8,458 nt of DNA from JALHRI01 sp044351685 (GCA_044351685.1 JBILFK010000065.1:1-8458), one strand, 5' to 3'; positions 1-6,371 are shown, counted from the first letter of the stretch. Program-made: numbers and translations. Notes: generated by a model from the letters alone, not told the origin.

Positions 1-19
1 TTGCTCATGGCTCAATGCA

Positions 20-50
20 GAAATGAATTCACAGGATTCATTTCCTTTTT
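20..50 (+). terminator. Putative intrinsic terminator of a rightward gene outside the window
   Basis: A perfect 9-bp inverted repeat, GAAATGAAT (20-28) and ATTCATTTC (36-44), with a 7-base loop, is followed by CTTTTT (45-50). The polarity fits an end signal for rightward transcription entering from the left edge. The stem is AT-rich and therefore weak, and the gene it would serve is not visible, so this is tentative. Confidence 0.4.
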
Positions 51-126
51 CGCACTCAGGCCTAATGACCTTCGAATAACACACCATATGATAATTTCGG
101 GTGGCGACGCGCCGAGTCAGCCTTTC

Positions 127-247
127 TGTTTTGGTCAAAACGCGTTGAATGCCAGGAGGTGGCGCGCACAGCGAGGGAGTGTAGCAGCGCTACATAACCG
201 AGTGCGCACGCAACCGACACCGCAGTCGGCGCGTTTTCACCAAAACA
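127..247. repeat. 121-bp palindromic element with cloverleaf folding potential
   Basis: The ends form an 18-bp terminal inverted repeat matching at 17 of 18 positions: TGTTTTGGTCAAAACGCG (127-144) against CGCGTTTTCACCAAAACA (230-247), with one C-C mismatch. Three smaller helices fill the interior: GCCA/TGGC (151-154/160-163); GCGCAC/GTGCGC (164-169/202-207) enclosing a TGTAGC/GCTACA hairpin (180-185/189-194); and CCGAC/GTCGG (214-218/225-229). Together they make a four-way junction. The element ends at the base next to the yggS stop codon, so leftward yggS transcription would copy it into the 3' untranslated region. No flanking target duplication or transposase is visible. The design resembles small palindromic elements such as those of Rickettsiales, but no family can be assigned by eye. 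One reading frame stays open on the plus strand; it runs on antisense to yggS and I do not treat it as a gene. Confidence 0.65.
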
Positions 248-907
248 CTATTGACGCTCTCCGAATAGCGCCGTGCCTATGCGCACCATGGTGGCCCCCA
301 TCCGCGCCGCTACGGCATAGTCGCTGCTCATGCCCATGCTTAATTCTGCAAGCCCGTGCCTGTCCGCCAATTTTTTCAGCAACGCAAAATGCGGCGCGGC
401 AGGTGTTGCTGCTGGCGGAATGCACATCAGGCCAGAAATGTTTAAACCCTTCTCAGCGCAATAGTTCAGTAGCGCTGGTAAATCTTCGGGCAGCACTCCG
501 GCCTTTTGCGGTTCGCTACCGGTATTGACCTGTATAAGGAAGCGGTGGCGAGCAAAATCCGGGGCGGCCTTTACCAGTGCATCCACCAGCTTTGGCCGAT
601 CGACCGTGTGAATCACATCGAACAATGCCAACGCCTCTTTGGCTTTGTTACTTTGTAGTGCGCCAATTAAATGCAAGCGCACATCAGGGTGCTGTGCTTT
701 GAGGGCGGGCCACTTCTCGTAGGCTTCCTGCACTTTATTTTCGCCAAAGTCGGTGATGTCGAGCGTAATGGCCTGTTCGAGCGTCGTGGCAGAAACCGTT
801 TTTGATGCCGCCACAATGATGGGGAGGCGAAGGCTGGAACCTGAAACCTGATCCCTACCCCCGAGCCCCTGTTGTATCTCTGCCAGCCGTGTTGCTAATG
901 TATCCAT
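248..907 (-). CDS. yggS: YggS/PLPBP family pyridoxal 5'-phosphate homeostasis protein
   Basis: Encodes 219 residues, close to the usual 220-235 of this family. YggS proteins are cytosolic single-domain TIM barrels that bind PLP without known enzymatic activity and buffer vitamin B6 and amino-acid metabolism. The PLP-binding lysine is K36 in the AASKT motif. Other family signatures are GENKVQEA (about 55-62), HLIGALQSNKAK (about 79-90), QVNTGSEPQKAG, GLMCIPP and the phosphate-binding SMGMSSDY followed by ATMVRIGTALFGER at the C-terminus. The ATG at 907 places K36 where the E. coli lysine lies and has a weak AAGG Shine-Dalgarno 3 bases upstream on the minus strand. Residues 19-25 (DQVSGSS), just before the PLP strand, are encoded by a copy of a TTTCAGG-type repeat also found in lptE. 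The gene is divergent from the porin gene. The identification is very secure. Confidence 0.95.
   Translation of the reverse strand: MDTLATRLAEIQQGLGGRDQVSGSSLRLPIIVAASKTVSATTLEQAITLDITDFGENKVQEAYEKWPALKAQHPDVRLHLIGALQSNKAKEALALFDVIHTVDRPKLVDALVKAAPDFARHRFLIQVNTGSEPQKAGVLPEDLPALLNYCAEKGLNISGLMCIPPAATPAAPHFALLKKLADRHGLAELSMGMSSDYAVAARMGATMVRIGTALFGERQ
833..851 (-). repeat. Copy of the TTTCAGG-type repeat inside yggS
   Basis: Read on the minus strand, these 19 bases match 18 of 19 bases of 5854-5872 in lptE; the only difference is TTC for TTT near the end. The core is CAGGTTTCAGG. In yggS it encodes part of QVSGSS, and in lptE the same bases are read in the same frame as QVSA. The repeat could be a dispersed microsatellite-like element or chance low complexity. 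Confidence 0.5.
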
Positions 908-1032
908 GCCTTGAATATGGATGTTTTTCTGTTATTTTCAATAGGATAACTGTTTATTTGGCCGCAAGCCTGTGGCGGTGTGGCTTTGTGGCATTTGCGC
1001 AACATAGTGGGGCAAAAGCCTGTGGGTAATGC

Positions 1033-1053
1033 AAAAAAAGCTTGGCGAAGCTT
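1033..1053 (-). terminator. Weak terminator-like hairpin reading towards yggS
   Basis: On the minus strand the order is AAGCTT (1053-1048), loop CGCC, AAGCTT (1043-1038), then a run of T (1037-1033). The shape is that of a small intrinsic terminator with only a 6-bp stem. No minus-strand gene lies upstream of it. It would act either on an antisense transcript leaving the porin gene or as an attenuator if a yggS promoter lies to its right. It may be fortuitous. Confidence 0.3.
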
Positions 1054-1126
1054 GTAGAGGGGGGGGCAAATCCCCTAGATGGGTCGTGGTGCATACGGCC
1101 TGTGCTTTGTGCCCTGTGGTTTGGGG

Positions 1127-1142
1127 CAACGATCACTCGTTG
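1127..1142. promoter_or_regulatory. Palindrome just upstream of the porin ribosome-binding site
   Basis: CAACGA (1127-1132) and TCGTTG (1137-1142) form a perfect 6-bp inverted repeat around TCAC. It lies 35 bases before the porin start codon and 20 bases before its Shine-Dalgarno. It could be an operator half-site pair or a leader-RNA hairpin. There is no direct evidence for either role. Confidence 0.3.
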
Positions 1143-1177
1143 TGCTTTCATGTTTAACTAATAAAAGGACATATGTT

Positions 1178-2458
1178 ATGAAAAATATCCTTCTTGCTAC
1201 GACCGGGTTGTTCGGCGCAGCTCTGCTGGCAACGGCAGCTACTGCCGCTACGCCTAAAGTAACGCTGGGTGGTTTCTCGGATTTCCAAGCTGGCTTCACC
1301 AGCGACGACCGTGATAACCTTACCCAAGGTACGGTTGCTGTAACCGACGACACTTCGACCCGTGACGTTGGCTTCCACAATGATAACGAGATTTCGGTAC
1401 ACGTTGATGGCGTAACCGATGGCGGTCTGGGCTACGGCGCAGTAATCGACCTCGAAGCCGATATCAACGACGATACTAACAACCAAGGTACCAACGCAGC
1501 TCGCACCTTCACTTACCTGTCGGGTAAATGGGGTAAAGTAGAGCTCGGTGGCAACAAAGGTGCTGCTGCAACCACCCGCGTGGATGCTTCGACCCTTGCT
1601 GCTGCAACCGGCGGTATCAACGGTGCATGGACCAACTTTGTGAACGGCACCGGCGCTGGCGTAAGCCAACTGGGCGGCACAGCTGGTTTCGTAAGCCAGT
1701 CGAAACTCTACACCGAGCACGGTTCAACGACCGATCTGGGTGACGAGTCGACCTACAACGCAACCAAACTCACCTATTACACCCCACGCTTCTCTGGCTT
1801 CCAAGCTGGTGTAAGCTTCACCCCAGATCTGCAAGATCGTGGTCAAAGCAACAGCCGCACCGACAAAATCGCTGGTGCACCTGGCGTTGATGCTTATGGC
1901 AACATCTTCGAAGCTGGTTTGAACTTCGAAAACCAGTTCGCTAACGGCGTGAAACTGGCTCTGTCGCTCACCGGTGAAACCGGCGACGCAGACGAAGGTT
2001 CGGCAGTTGCTGGTAACGCAGACGAGCGCGAAGATCTCCGTGCTTACGCTGTGGGTGGTCTCGTTGGCTACCAAGGCTTCAGCCTTGCTGCTTCGTACGG
2101 CAACTGGGATGACAGCGGTCAGACCAACGGCCTCAACAACGAGTCAGATTACTGGACCGTTGGTGGTGGTTACGAAGTGGGCCCATTCGGTCTTTCGATC
2201 ACCTACCTGAAATCGACTGTTGAAGCTGATATCGGTAACGTAGCCGCTGGTCGCGACTACGAGAACGATTTCCGCAACGTAGTTCTGGGTGCTGATTACA
2301 AATTGGCTCCAGGCCTGACCCCATACGCCGAAGTTTCGTTCTACGAATTCGACGATGGTCGTACGGAAGCCGAAGCTGGTGCCGTTGGTGCCGCTACCGG
2401 TGCGACGTTCGACAACACGGGTACTGCGTTCATTCTCGGTACTCAGGTTGCCTTCTAG
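1178..2458 (+). CDS. Outer-membrane porin (Gram-negative porin family)
   Basis: Encodes 426 residues. I chose the ATG at 1178 over one at 1079 because it is preceded by an AAAAGGA Shine-Dalgarno (1163-1169) and begins a clean signal peptide: MKN, a hydrophobic stretch to about residue 20, then an ATA-A type cleavage site near residues 23-24. The mature part starts TPKVTLGGFSDFQAGF, typical of the first strand of alphaproteobacterial porins. It is rich in Gly, Asn, Asp and alternating aromatic residues and ends in FILGTQVAF, whose terminal Phe is the signal recognised by the BAM complex. A trimeric 16-stranded barrel for small hydrophilic solutes is the family expectation; selectivity cannot be read. 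Codon use is strongly biased (GGT, GCT, AAC, TTC, TAC, CTG) compared with neighbours, as in highly expressed genes. It is transcribed alone and ends at a strong terminator. Confidence 0.9.
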   Translation: MKNILLATTGLFGAALLATAATAATPKVTLGGFSDFQAGFTSDDRDNLTQGTVAVTDDTSTRDVGFHNDNEISVHVDGVTDGGLGYGAVIDLEADINDDTNNQGTNAARTFTYLSGKWGKVELGGNKGAAATTRVDASTLAAATGGINGAWTNFVNGTGAGVSQLGGTAGFVSQSKLYTEHGSTTDLGDESTYNATKLTYYTPRFSGFQAGVSFTPDLQDRGQSNSRTDKIAGAPGVDAYGNIFEAGLNFENQFANGVKLALSLTGETGDADEGSAVAGNADEREDLRAYAVGGLVGYQGFSLAASYGNWDDSGQTNGLNNESDYWTVGGGYEVGPFGLSITYLKSTVEADIGNVAAGRDYENDFRNVVLGADYKLAPGLTPYAEVSFYEFDDGRTEAEAGAVGAATGATFDNTGTAFILGTQVAF

Positions 2459-2482
2459 TTTTTGCTAGAACACCTAAAAACG

Positions 2483-2510
2483 AAAGGGCGGCCCTCGGGT
2501 CGCCCTTTTT
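2483..2510 (+). terminator. Intrinsic terminator of the porin gene
   Basis: AAAGGGCG (2483-2490) pairs with CGCCCTTT (2501-2508), with an inner CCC/GGG continuing the stem around a tiny loop, followed by a T-tract that ends at 2510. It lies 24 bases after the stop codon. An A-rich stretch on the left side (2476-2480) means it may also work on the opposite strand. Confidence 0.88.
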
Positions 2511-2551
2511 GTTTGTGGGGTATTTTTATGTTACTTCGGCAGTGCTCAAAT

Positions 2552-2605
2552 TGTCATCCCGACCGCGTGTCACGCGCACCGGGAACCATGCTTGCAACGA
2601 TGACA
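2552..2605. repeat. REP-like palindromic element, TGTCATC...GATGACA
   Basis: The outer arms TGTCATC (2552-2558) and GATGACA (2599-2605) enclose a G+C-rich hairpin: CCCG (2558-2561) with CGGG (2580-2583), and CGCG (2564-2567) with CGCG (2573-2576) around TGTCA. Extragenic elements opening with TGTCATCCCG are common in several bacterial genomes, so this is probably one copy of a dispersed family. That is recalled from general experience and was not searched. It sits in the gap between the porin terminator and the leuS operon. Confidence 0.5.
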
Positions 2606-2639
2606 GCGAGAATAGACCCCGAGGTTGCTGGCGCAAGCA

Positions 2640-2677
2640 GGGGCGACACCCTGTGATGTGCTCTCACGCAACGCCCC
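2640..2677. repeat. Second palindrome in the porin-operon gap
   Basis: GGGGCG (2640-2645) pairs with CGCCCC (2672-2677), enclosing GTGA (2653-2656) with TCAC (2664-2667). It has no T-tract, so it is not an obvious terminator. It may belong to the same repeat insertion as the element at 2552-2605. The remainder of the 2459-2749 gap contains no supportable gene. Confidence 0.35.
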
Positions 2678-2687
2678 TTACTGCCAC

Positions 2688-2715
2688 TTGCAAATCTTGC
2701 GCGTAGCGCTATGTT
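2688..2715 (+). promoter_or_regulatory. Candidate sigma-70 promoter for the DUF3576-leuS-lptE-holA operon
   Basis: TTGCAA (2688-2693) and TATGTT (2710-2715) are separated by 16 bases and lie about 35 bases before the first start codon. The fit to the consensus is moderate and made by eye. It is the best candidate in the gap after the porin terminator. Confidence 0.3.
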
Positions 2716-2749
2716 GCCGCACGTTCATCCCCTGATTCTAAGGATCATT

Positions 2750-3274
2750 ATGCACTCTCGCTCTGCGCTTTATTTGCTTGCCACCCTTGCCCTGCTCACC
2801 GCGTGTGAAACGTTGGGTGTGCCTACCGGCGACACGTCGCAATTCCCCAAAACCGAAGAAGATAGACGCAAAGAGCGCCTCGGCAAACTGACAGGCGATG
2901 AAGGCATTACGCTTGCCGGCCCGAAAGAGAAAAACACCGAAGAAAATAACCCGCTCGGCGTGAATAGTTTTCTGTGGCGCGCCACGCTCGATACGCTCAG
3001 CTTCATGCCCTTCGCGCAGGTCGATCCGTTTGGTGGTGTCATCATCACCGACTGGTACGAAGACCCGAACGCCCGCGGCGAACGCTTCAAACTCAACGTG
3101 CTCATTCTCGACCGTGAACTGCGCGCCGACAGCGTGAAAGTCACGCTGTTCAAGCAGCAAAAAAATGGCGACATCTGGCAAGATATGTCAGCCGACACCA
3201 AGCTTAACCGCCAGCTCGAAGATGCGATTCTTACCCGCGCGCGCGAATTGCGCGTCAAGCAGCTTGGCCGCTAG
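2750..3274 (+). CDS. DUF3576 family lipoprotein
   Basis: Encodes 174 residues from the ATG at 2750, which has an AAGGA Shine-Dalgarno (2740-2744) five bases upstream. An in-frame ATG at 2711 would add 13 residues in front of the signal peptide and is less likely. The N-terminus MHSRSALYLLATLALLTAC is a lipoprotein signal with lipobox LTAC and lipidated Cys19. A charged linker follows, then the core of the alphaproteobacterial DUF3576 family around NSFLWRATLDTLSFMPF, DPFGGVIITDWYEDP and ERFKLNVLILDRELRAD. The molecular function is unknown. A periplasmic, membrane-anchored role in envelope assembly is an inference from the signal and from its place before leuS and lptE. It ends 5 bases before the leuS start, so the two are almost certainly cotranscribed. 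Confidence 0.88.
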   Translation: MHSRSALYLLATLALLTACETLGVPTGDTSQFPKTEEDRRKERLGKLTGDEGITLAGPKEKNTEENNPLGVNSFLWRATLDTLSFMPFAQVDPFGGVIITDWYEDPNARGERFKLNVLILDRELRADSVKVTLFKQQKNGDIWQDMSADTKLNRQLEDAILTRARELRVKQLGR

Positions 3275-3279
3275 CCATC

Positions 3280-5835
3280 ATGTCCTCACCTTCCGTTCGC
3301 TATAACGCCCGCGAAGCCGAAGCCAAATGGCAGGACGCGTGGCGTCAGCAGAATGTTTTTGCAACGCCTGCGCCCAACGGCAAGCCCGATTATTTTGTGC
3401 TCGAGATGTTCCCCTACCCTTCGGGCAACATCCATATGGGGCATGTGCGTAATTATGCGCTTGGCGATGTGGTGGCGCGCTTCAAGCGTGCGCTTGGCTA
3501 TAATGTGCTATACCCAATGGGCTGGGATGCGTTTGGCTTGCCTGCAGAAAACGCCGCCATCCAGCGCGGCGTGCACCCGAAAGAGTGGACACTCAGTAAC
3601 ATCGCCACCATGCGCGAGCAGTTAAAATCCATCGGGCTTTCGTATGATTGGTCACGCGAAGTTACCACCTGCCTGCCAGAATATTACCAGCACGAACAAA
3701 AATTCTTCCTCGAATTCCTCAAGCACGGCCTCGCCTACCGCAAAGAAGCCATCGTGAACTGGGACCCAGTCGATAACACCGTGCTTGCCAACGAACAAGT
3801 AATCGATGGGCGCGGCTGGCGCAGTGGCGCACTCGTCGAGCGCCGCACGCTTTCGCAGTGGTTTCTCAAAATTACCGATTATGCCGAAGAGTTACTAAAC
3901 GGATTAGATACACTAAGCGCCTGGCCCGATAAAGTGCGCATCATGCAGGAAAAATGGATTGGTAAATCCAGCGGCGCATTGGTGACATTAAAAGTGCTGT
4001 GCCGCAAACCCGGCCAAGATGTGATCGAGAGCACTATCGATATCTACACCACCCGCCCCGACACGTTTTATGGCATGAGCTTTGTCGCCATCGCGCCCGA
4101 ACATCCACTGGCACAAAGCATGGCGCCACACAATCCCGAAGCAGCCGCCTTCATCAAAGAATGCAGCGCGCTTGGCACTTCCGAAGAAGCGATCGAAAAG
4201 GCCGAGAAGCAAGGCTTCGATACCGGGCTGAAAGTGGTGAACCCCTTCACGGGTAGCGAACACCCGCTCTATATCGCCAATTTCGTGCTGATGGGTTACG
4301 GCACCGGCGCGGTGTTTGGCTGCCCCGCACATGATGAACGCGATTTCGAATTTGCCACCAAATATAATCTGCCGATTTTACCTGTCGTAAGTGGCAGCGA
4401 AACATTGCCCTACACCGGCGATGGCGTACTCATCAATTCGCCGCTGTTTAATGGCATGGCTGTGGTCGAGGCGAAAGAAAAAGCGATTGCCGAGCTGGAA
4501 GCGCGCGGCATCGGCCAGCGCAAAACCAATTACCGCTTGCGCGATTGGGGCATTTCGCGCCAGCGCTATTGGGGTTGCCCCATCCCGATCATTCACTGCG
4601 AAAGCTGCGGTGCCGTGCCGGTGCCCGAAGCGCAATTGCCCGTCACATTGCCCGATGATGTCACCTTCGATACTCCCGGCAACCCGCTGGCGCATCACCC
4701 CACCTGGAAACATGTGCCCTGCCCCAGCTGCGGCAAACCCGCGCTGCGTGAAACCGATACGTTCGATACCTTCTTCGAATCGAGCTGGTATTTTGCCGCC
4801 TACGCATCGGGCGGGGTTGCCAAGGGCATACTCCCTGCCGAAGCTGCGCGCTGGCTTCCAGTGCAGCAATATATTGGCGGCATCGAGCATGCGGTGTTGC
4901 ACTTGCTCTATGCGCGCTTTTTCACCCGCGCCCTCACCACCTGCGGCATCCTGAATGTCGCCGAACCCTTCGCCGGGCTGATGACACAAGGCATGGTCTG
5001 CCATGTATCCTTCAAGGATGCCAAAGGCGATTGGGTGTATCCGGAAGATGTCATGAAAAACGAAGCCGGCGCCTGGGTGATCACCGAAGGCGGCGCAGCG
5101 GTAACCGTTGGTCGCTCGGAAAAAATGAGCAAATCGAAAAAGAATACCGTCGATCCGCGCCACATCATCGGCACGTATGGTGCCGATACCGCGCGGCTTT
5201 TCATGCTTTCCGATTCACCCCCTGAACGCGATTTAGAATGGACAGAAGCAGGTGTCGAAGGCGCCTGGCGCTACACGCAGCGTTTGTATCGGCTTGTCGC
5301 AGAGTTCAGCGGGCAGAGTTCAAAGAGCGGTGATGCAATAGCTTCGCCAATCCGCAAGCTTACCCATAAAACCATTCACCATGTCACGCGCGATATTGAG
5401 CAATTTCACTTCAATAAAGCTATCGCCCGCATCCGTGAACTTACCAATGCCATCGAAAAAGAAATTGCAGCCGCCAACACCCAACCTCTGGGCTCCGACA
5501 TCGCAGAGGCGATTACGACTTCCCTCCAACTCATCGCCCCCATGATGCCGCATCTGGCCGAAGAATGCTGGGCGATACTTGGCAACACCACCCTACTCTG
5601 TGCGCAACCATGGCCCGTGGCTAACCCCGCATTGCTGGTGGAAGATACAGTAACGGTTGCCGTGCAGGTGAATGGTAAATTGCGCGCCACGCTGGAACTC
5701 GCCGTCGATACACCAAAAGAACAGGCGGAAGCCGCCGCACTCGCCGAAGAAAAAGTGCAAGCGGCACTGGAAGGCAAATCGCTGAAAAAAGTCATTGTGG
5801 TGCCCAACAAAATCGTGAATCTTGTTGCTGCATGA
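3280..5835 (+). CDS. leuS: Leucyl-tRNA synthetase (class Ia)
   Basis: Encodes 851 residues, the normal length for bacterial LeuRS. The enzyme charges tRNA-Leu with leucine in the cytosol using ATP. The HIGH-type motif is HMGH at 52-55 after FPYPSGNI, and the KMSKS loop is at 615-619. The CP1 editing domain is complete: the threonine-rich TTRPD starts at 257, and GTGAVFGCPAHDERD (341-355) carries Asp352 and Asp355, the latter matching the universal editing aspartate. A zinc-binding module is indicated by cysteine pairs at 440/443 and 481/484. DWGISRQRYWG precedes it. An anticodon-binding helical domain and the small C-terminal domain, ending VVPNKIVNLVAA, are present. No clear Shine-Dalgarno precedes the ATG, so translation probably relies on coupling to the lipoprotein gene 5 bases upstream. 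Its stop overlaps the lptE start in ATGA. The gene appears intact and fully functional. Confidence 0.98.
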   Translation: MSSPSVRYNAREAEAKWQDAWRQQNVFATPAPNGKPDYFVLEMFPYPSGNIHMGHVRNYALGDVVARFKRALGYNVLYPMGWDAFGLPAENAAIQRGVHPKEWTLSNIATMREQLKSIGLSYDWSREVTTCLPEYYQHEQKFFLEFLKHGLAYRKEAIVNWDPVDNTVLANEQVIDGRGWRSGALVERRTLSQWFLKITDYAEELLNGLDTLSAWPDKVRIMQEKWIGKSSGALVTLKVLCRKPGQDVIESTIDIYTTRPDTFYGMSFVAIAPEHPLAQSMAPHNPEAAAFIKECSALGTSEEAIEKAEKQGFDTGLKVVNPFTGSEHPLYIANFVLMGYGTGAVFGCPAHDERDFEFATKYNLPILPVVSGSETLPYTGDGVLINSPLFNGMAVVEAKEKAIAELEARGIGQRKTNYRLRDWGISRQRYWGCPIPIIHCESCGAVPVPEAQLPVTLPDDVTFDTPGNPLAHHPTWKHVPCPSCGKPALRETDTFDTFFESSWYFAAYASGGVAKGILPAEAARWLPVQQYIGGIEHAVLHLLYARFFTRALTTCGILNVAEPFAGLMTQGMVCHVSFKDAKGDWVYPEDVMKNEAGAWVITEGGAAVTVGRSEKMSKSKKNTVDPRHIIGTYGADTARLFMLSDSPPERDLEWTEAGVEGAWRYTQRLYRLVAEFSGQSSKSGDAIASPIRKLTHKTIHHVTRDIEQFHFNKAIARIRELTNAIEKEIAAANTQPLGSDIAEAITTSLQLIAPMMPHLAEECWAILGNTTLLCAQPWPVANPALLVEDTVTVAVQVNGKLRATLELAVDTPKEQAEAAALAEEKVQAALEGKSLKKVIVVPNKIVNLVAA

Positions 5836-6371
5836 ACAAGGTGATTTCAGGTTTCAGGTTTCAGGTTTCAGCACGCGTGCTTCCAATGTGTTTCGCGCTT
5901 TTTGCGCTCGCAGCCTGCGGCTTTACGCCAGTGCTGGCCAAGCGCGCACCCGCAGCATCTTCGCAGCAAGTTTATCTGCCGGAAGTACGCATTGAAACCG
6001 ACCGCTCGCATTTGGGGCAATTGCTGAAGGCCGAAATCGAAGATCAGATCAACCCCCGCCACGATGCGCCCGCAAAGCGCTATGTGCTGAAAATTGCCGT
6101 AAGCGATACGGTGATTCCGCTTTTTATTAACCCCGATGGCACCGCAAGTCGCGGCGAAATTTTCTATGATTCGCGCTACACACTCACCCGCCTCACTGAT
6201 AACGTACAAATTGCCTCGGGCACCATCACCCGCGCCAGCAGTTTCAACAGTTCCGAAACCGCCGATTACGCAAGCTACGTCGCCCAAGAAGACGCCAAAC
6301 GGCGGGGCATTGTCGAGCTTTCCAAAGATTACGCGCTCAGGCTCGCCAACGTGAAATTGGAAAAACAATGA
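5832..6371 (+). CDS. lptE: LPS-assembly lipoprotein LptE
   Basis: Encodes 179 residues. LptE is an outer-membrane lipoprotein that plugs the LptD barrel and helps insert lipopolysaccharide. The signal peptide runs to a lipobox, ALAAC, with lipidated Cys29 followed by GFTPV, resembling the CGF(R/T)P start of mature LptE proteins. The rest has alternating beta-strand segments (VYLPEVRIETD, KRYVLKIAVSD, EIFYDSRYTLTRL, QIASGTITRASSFN) and a C-terminal helix with VELSKDYALRLAN, as in this family. The start overlaps the leuS stop by 4 bases (ATGA) without an evident Shine-Dalgarno, indicating translational coupling. Residues 5-13 are encoded by a heptanucleotide tandem repeat, giving an unusually long n-region. 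The next in-frame ATG (residue 19) would leave too little signal peptide. Identification rests on the lipobox, the length and the leuS-holA context. Confidence 0.85.
   Translation: MNKVISGFRFQVSARVLPMCFALFALAACGFTPVLAKRAPAASSQQVYLPEVRIETDRSHLGQLLKAEIEDQINPRHDAPAKRYVLKIAVSDTVIPLFINPDGTASRGEIFYDSRYTLTRLTDNVQIASGTITRASSFNSSETADYASYVAQEDAKRRGIVELSKDYALRLANVKLEKQ
5845..5871 (+). repeat. TTTCAGG heptanucleotide tandem repeat in the 5' end of lptE
   Basis: Three perfect copies of TTTCAGG (5845-5851, 5852-5858, 5859-5865) are followed by a six-base partial copy (5866-5871). The tract begins in codon 5 of lptE. Because the unit is 7 bases, gain or loss of one copy would shift the reading frame. A 19-base near-copy exists in yggS at 833-851 on the minus strand. 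Confidence 0.9.

Larger units (their letters stand above)
908..1177. other. Divergent intergenic region between yggS and the porin gene
   Basis: These 270 bases contain no credible gene and must hold the start signals for both flanking genes. On the yggS side, TTGCGG (966-961) and TATTGA (942-937), 18 bases apart on the minus strand, are a weak promoter candidate. Features seen: an AAGCTT/AAGCTT hairpin (1038-1053) with an A-tract on its left, a run of eight G (1059-1066) able to pair with CCCC (1072-1075), and a CAACGA/TCGTTG palindrome (1127-1142). The GCCTGTG word recurs several times. No convincing -35/-10 pair for the porin gene was found by eye. Confidence 0.5.

Noticed and set aside
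1..528. Open plus-strand frame of 175 codons at the left end
   Set aside because: Its second half is antisense to the secure yggS gene and its first half crosses the terminator-like hairpin and the palindromic element. The protein is low-complexity and has no recognisable domain or ribosome-binding site.
1079..1177. Upstream in-frame ATG extending the porin by 33 residues
   Set aside because: The extension would bury the signal peptide and has no Shine-Dalgarno, whereas the ATG at 1178 has both a good Shine-Dalgarno and a canonical signal start.
2462..2706. Short open frames after the porin gene
   Set aside because: They run through the intrinsic terminator and the palindromic repeats, and have no credible start signals or family resemblance.
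4378..5163. 261-codon minus-strand frame inside leuS
   Set aside because: It is a shadow of the leuS coding sequence, with composition typical of an antisense frame of a GC-rich gene.
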